Source of the DNA: an uncultured Pseudomonadota bacterium
Lineage (GTDB): Bacteria; Myxococcota_A; UBA9042; CAIXZC01
DNA length: 7,445 nucleotides
Assembly (NCBI GenBank): GCA_937884235.1
Contig: CALGBT010000607.1
Coordinates: forward strand, 1 to 7,445
Direction: 5' to 3'
Made by a program: the position numbers and the translations under genes. The notes below the pieces were generated by a model. That model was given only the letters and a program-made list of their open reading frames with translations. It did no database searches and was not told the DNA's origin. Below, one piece after another: positions 7,401 to 7,445 of this stretch. Position 1 is the stretch's first letter. Each line of letters begins with the position of its first letter.

Positions 7401-7445
7401 TCGCTCAGCCCGGCAAGGGTGCAGACCCGGCTGCCGATACATTCG
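4406..7445 (-). CDS. Giant Cys-repeat surface protein with C-terminal ALK/LTK-like glycine-rich domain (5' end outside window)
   Basis: At least 1012 residues are visible; the frame is open to the window edge, so the N-terminus and any signal peptide are missing. The GTG at 7387 falls inside conserved sequence and is not a convincing start. In order: a MopE-like putative metal-binding motif CNGIDDNCEGNVDE (7369-7328), then 24 four-cysteine units plus a partial one (about 7290-5177), then a polyglycine domain (5176-4409). Units have the form CxDxNxCT-DDxC-GC and are rich in Asp and Asn. The acidic loops suggest Ca2+ or other metal binding, and the cysteines suggest two disulfides per unit, both inferred. 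The C-terminal domain starts with strands (TFVYTGSQQTFTVP, KTLTIEAWGAEG) and holds TDIRYGG, VLVAGGGGGGGGRGC and Gly runs of up to nine. It ends HGEVKISWGE, as in the glycine-rich domain of ALK/LTK receptors. No C-terminal anchor is present, so it is probably released or held elsewhere. An extracellular adhesion or matrix role is a guess. Confidence 0.9.
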   Translation of the reverse strand, partial: ECIGSRVCTLAGLSDCDAPVPALESCNGIDDNCEGNVDEPTLVGGNFINLCDDGNSCTADSCSGTEGCLNETEDLLDCSDANPCTVADHCVAGTCIGDPVQCDDENPCTDNVCTATGGCEYPPLPGPCDDGDPCTVGDQCQDTICTGTAVSCDCQQDSDCGALEDGDLCNGTLYCDQTDLPFQCRVQQGTEVTCPLPEGIDAPCLEPSCDPATGDCSFVPAHDAWACNDNNPCTILETCSVGDCAGGSAANCNDGNPCTDDSCDPSVGCVHAHNTAPCNDGNVCTTGDVCDAGECIGPDTLVCNDDNLCNGSESCDPAIGCLPGIPLSCADQDICNGSESCDPDVGCLPGEPLVCDDGNACDGLETCTPELGCVKGIAPVCTDDDACNGTESCDPATGCVAGATLVCDDDNPCTDDNCHPQQGCVFTVNKAECDDGNACTVGDLCNNGKCTNSGQLNCNDENLCTDDLCAPDEGCLHLLNQAPCDDGDLCTTGDHCNMGDCLGAGALPCNDNNSCTDDSCEAQAGCTFTPNNAECDDGSACTTGDHCQNGQCVIAAFLKCDDGNLCTDDSCDAQAGCVNVANSAPCSDGTVCTINDGCANKVCVSGPALNCNDGNVCTDDTCDALLGCLNANNTADCNDADACTPFDKCLGGACVGSGAVDCNDNNLCTDDSCSPLTGCLNAPNTVPCDDNSACTVDDACAASQCVGGLALDCDDANACTTDDCAPDSGCTHVPLPNDTDCGDGNICKAGVCVPPCTPGSTTFVYTGSQQTFTVPQACKTLTIEAWGAEGAGGAGGAASGKGGLAKGELTVQPADTLYVYVGGQAGAFNGGGTGGNAGGGKGGGATDIRYGGNGNGNRVLVAGGGGGGGGRGCEGNHLGGAGGTGGGGTGGNGATSPNGGGGFGGSPGAGGARGIGCNYALGEAGNANGTGGNGQTCCCGTNPGGGGGGAGYLQGGGGGGGSAGTTGCSGNDKGGGGGGGGGTSYTGGMTANTSTQNGVRSGHGEVKISWGE
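4409..5176 (-). other. Glycine-rich C-terminal domain (ALK/LTK GRD-like)
   Basis: 256 residues following the last repeat cysteine. The N-terminal ~35 residues are strand-like. The rest is dominated by Gly runs broken by Asn, Thr, Ser and seven cysteines in the domain, three of them consecutive (4628-4636). Landmarks are WGAEGAGG, ATDIRYGG, RVLVAGGGGGGGG, GFGGSPGAGG, GGGGGGTSYTGG-type text and a final VKISW strand. In ALK and LTK such runs pack as polyglycine-II helices on a beta scaffold; a shared fold here is inference from the pattern. The DNA is a run of GCC/ACC-type triplets on the + strand. Confidence 0.7.
5309..6226 (-). repeat. Six tandem 153-bp (51-residue) double Cys units
   Basis: Measured between first cysteines (6226 to 5308), 918 bases hold six consecutive A-B pairs with no length change. 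Each A unit is 26 residues with cysteines at 1, 7, 12, 18 (for example CDDDNPCTDDNCHPQQGC). Each B unit is 25 residues with cysteines at 1, 7, 13, 18 (CDDGNACTVGDLCNNGKC). Copies share the cysteines, Asp/Asn positions and CT-D cores but differ in the loops. That indicates old duplication under constraint rather than recent amplification. A further A unit and a short CGDGNICKAGVC remnant follow. Confidence 0.9.
6227..6538 (-). repeat. Four tandem 78-bp (26-residue) units of a third class
   Basis: This stretch is exactly 4 x 26 residues. The cysteines are at 1, 7, 13 and 19, and the core is CNGSESCDPxxGCLPG (variants CDGLETCTPELGC and CNGTESCDPATGC). It lacks the CTDD core of the flanking A/B units. 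The first two copies are nearly identical in their centre (ICNGSESCDPDVGCLPG against LCNGSESCDPAIGCLPG), which suggests local duplication. Confidence 0.85.
6767..6991 (-). other. Non-repeat Cys module interrupting the unit array
   Basis: A ~75-residue segment beginning CDCQQDSDCGALEDGD separates unit 4 from unit 5. It contains LCNGTLYCD, FQCRV, VTCPLPEG, APCLEPSCDPATGDC and VPAHDAWA. It contains many cysteines but does not follow the four-Cys periodicity on either side. It also breaks A-B alternation: a B unit stands on each side. It is probably a distinct disulfide-rich module. The family is not recognised. Confidence 0.65.
7328..7369 (-). other. MopE-like putative metal-binding motif
   Basis: The 14-residue motif CNGIDDNCEGNVDE, preceded by a CDAPVPALES-type linker, matches the widespread CNGxDDxCDGxVDE motif of secreted deltaproteobacterial proteins annotated as MopE-like or putative metal-binding. 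The two Cys flank an acidic loop. Actual metal binding is not shown by the sequence. Confidence 0.75.

Overview
The window looks like chromosomal DNA from a GC-rich Gram-negative bacterium, most likely Myxococcota or another lineage of the former Deltaproteobacteria. That placement is inference. It rests on a very long secreted-type protein made of Asp/Asn/Cys repeats, a MopE-like CNGIDDNCEGNVDE motif, a Cys-containing C-terminal sorting signal, and a Cys-rich lipoprotein. No RNA genes, CRISPR arrays, insertion sequences or phage genes were seen.

Layout. The left third is read on the + strand. It holds the 3' end of a surface protein with a bacterial Ig-like (Big_5-type) domain and a Gly-Gly-Gly-Cys/transmembrane C-terminus (1-702), then a membrane-anchored RmuC-type nuclease-like protein (772-1929), then a small membrane protein joining a YgjV-like three-helix N-terminus to a GNAT-like C-terminus (1988-2608). 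The right two thirds are read on the - strand. In transcription order these are an incomplete giant protein of Cys repeats ending in a polyglycine domain (7445-4406), a pirin (4219-3311) and a Cys-rich lipoprotein (3208-2615). The two gene sets converge, with only 6 bases between the stop codons at 2608 and 2615.

How the genes relate. RmuC and the YgjV/GNAT-like gene are close enough (58 bases) to share a transcript. The minus-strand genes are separated by about 190 and 100 bases, so each may have its own promoter. Three of the six products (Ig-like protein, repeat protein, lipoprotein) appear destined for the envelope or cell surface. The other three (RmuC, pirin, YgjV/GNAT-like) look like housekeeping or accessory functions. 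Nothing shows that the six genes form one pathway.

Most notable feature. The giant minus-strand protein has at least 24 four-cysteine units of three spacing classes. They include six consecutive pairs of exactly 51 residues (153 bp) and four consecutive units of exactly 26 residues (78 bp). The chain ends in a domain resembling the glycine-rich domain of ALK/LTK receptors. No convincing new multi-gene system is visible.
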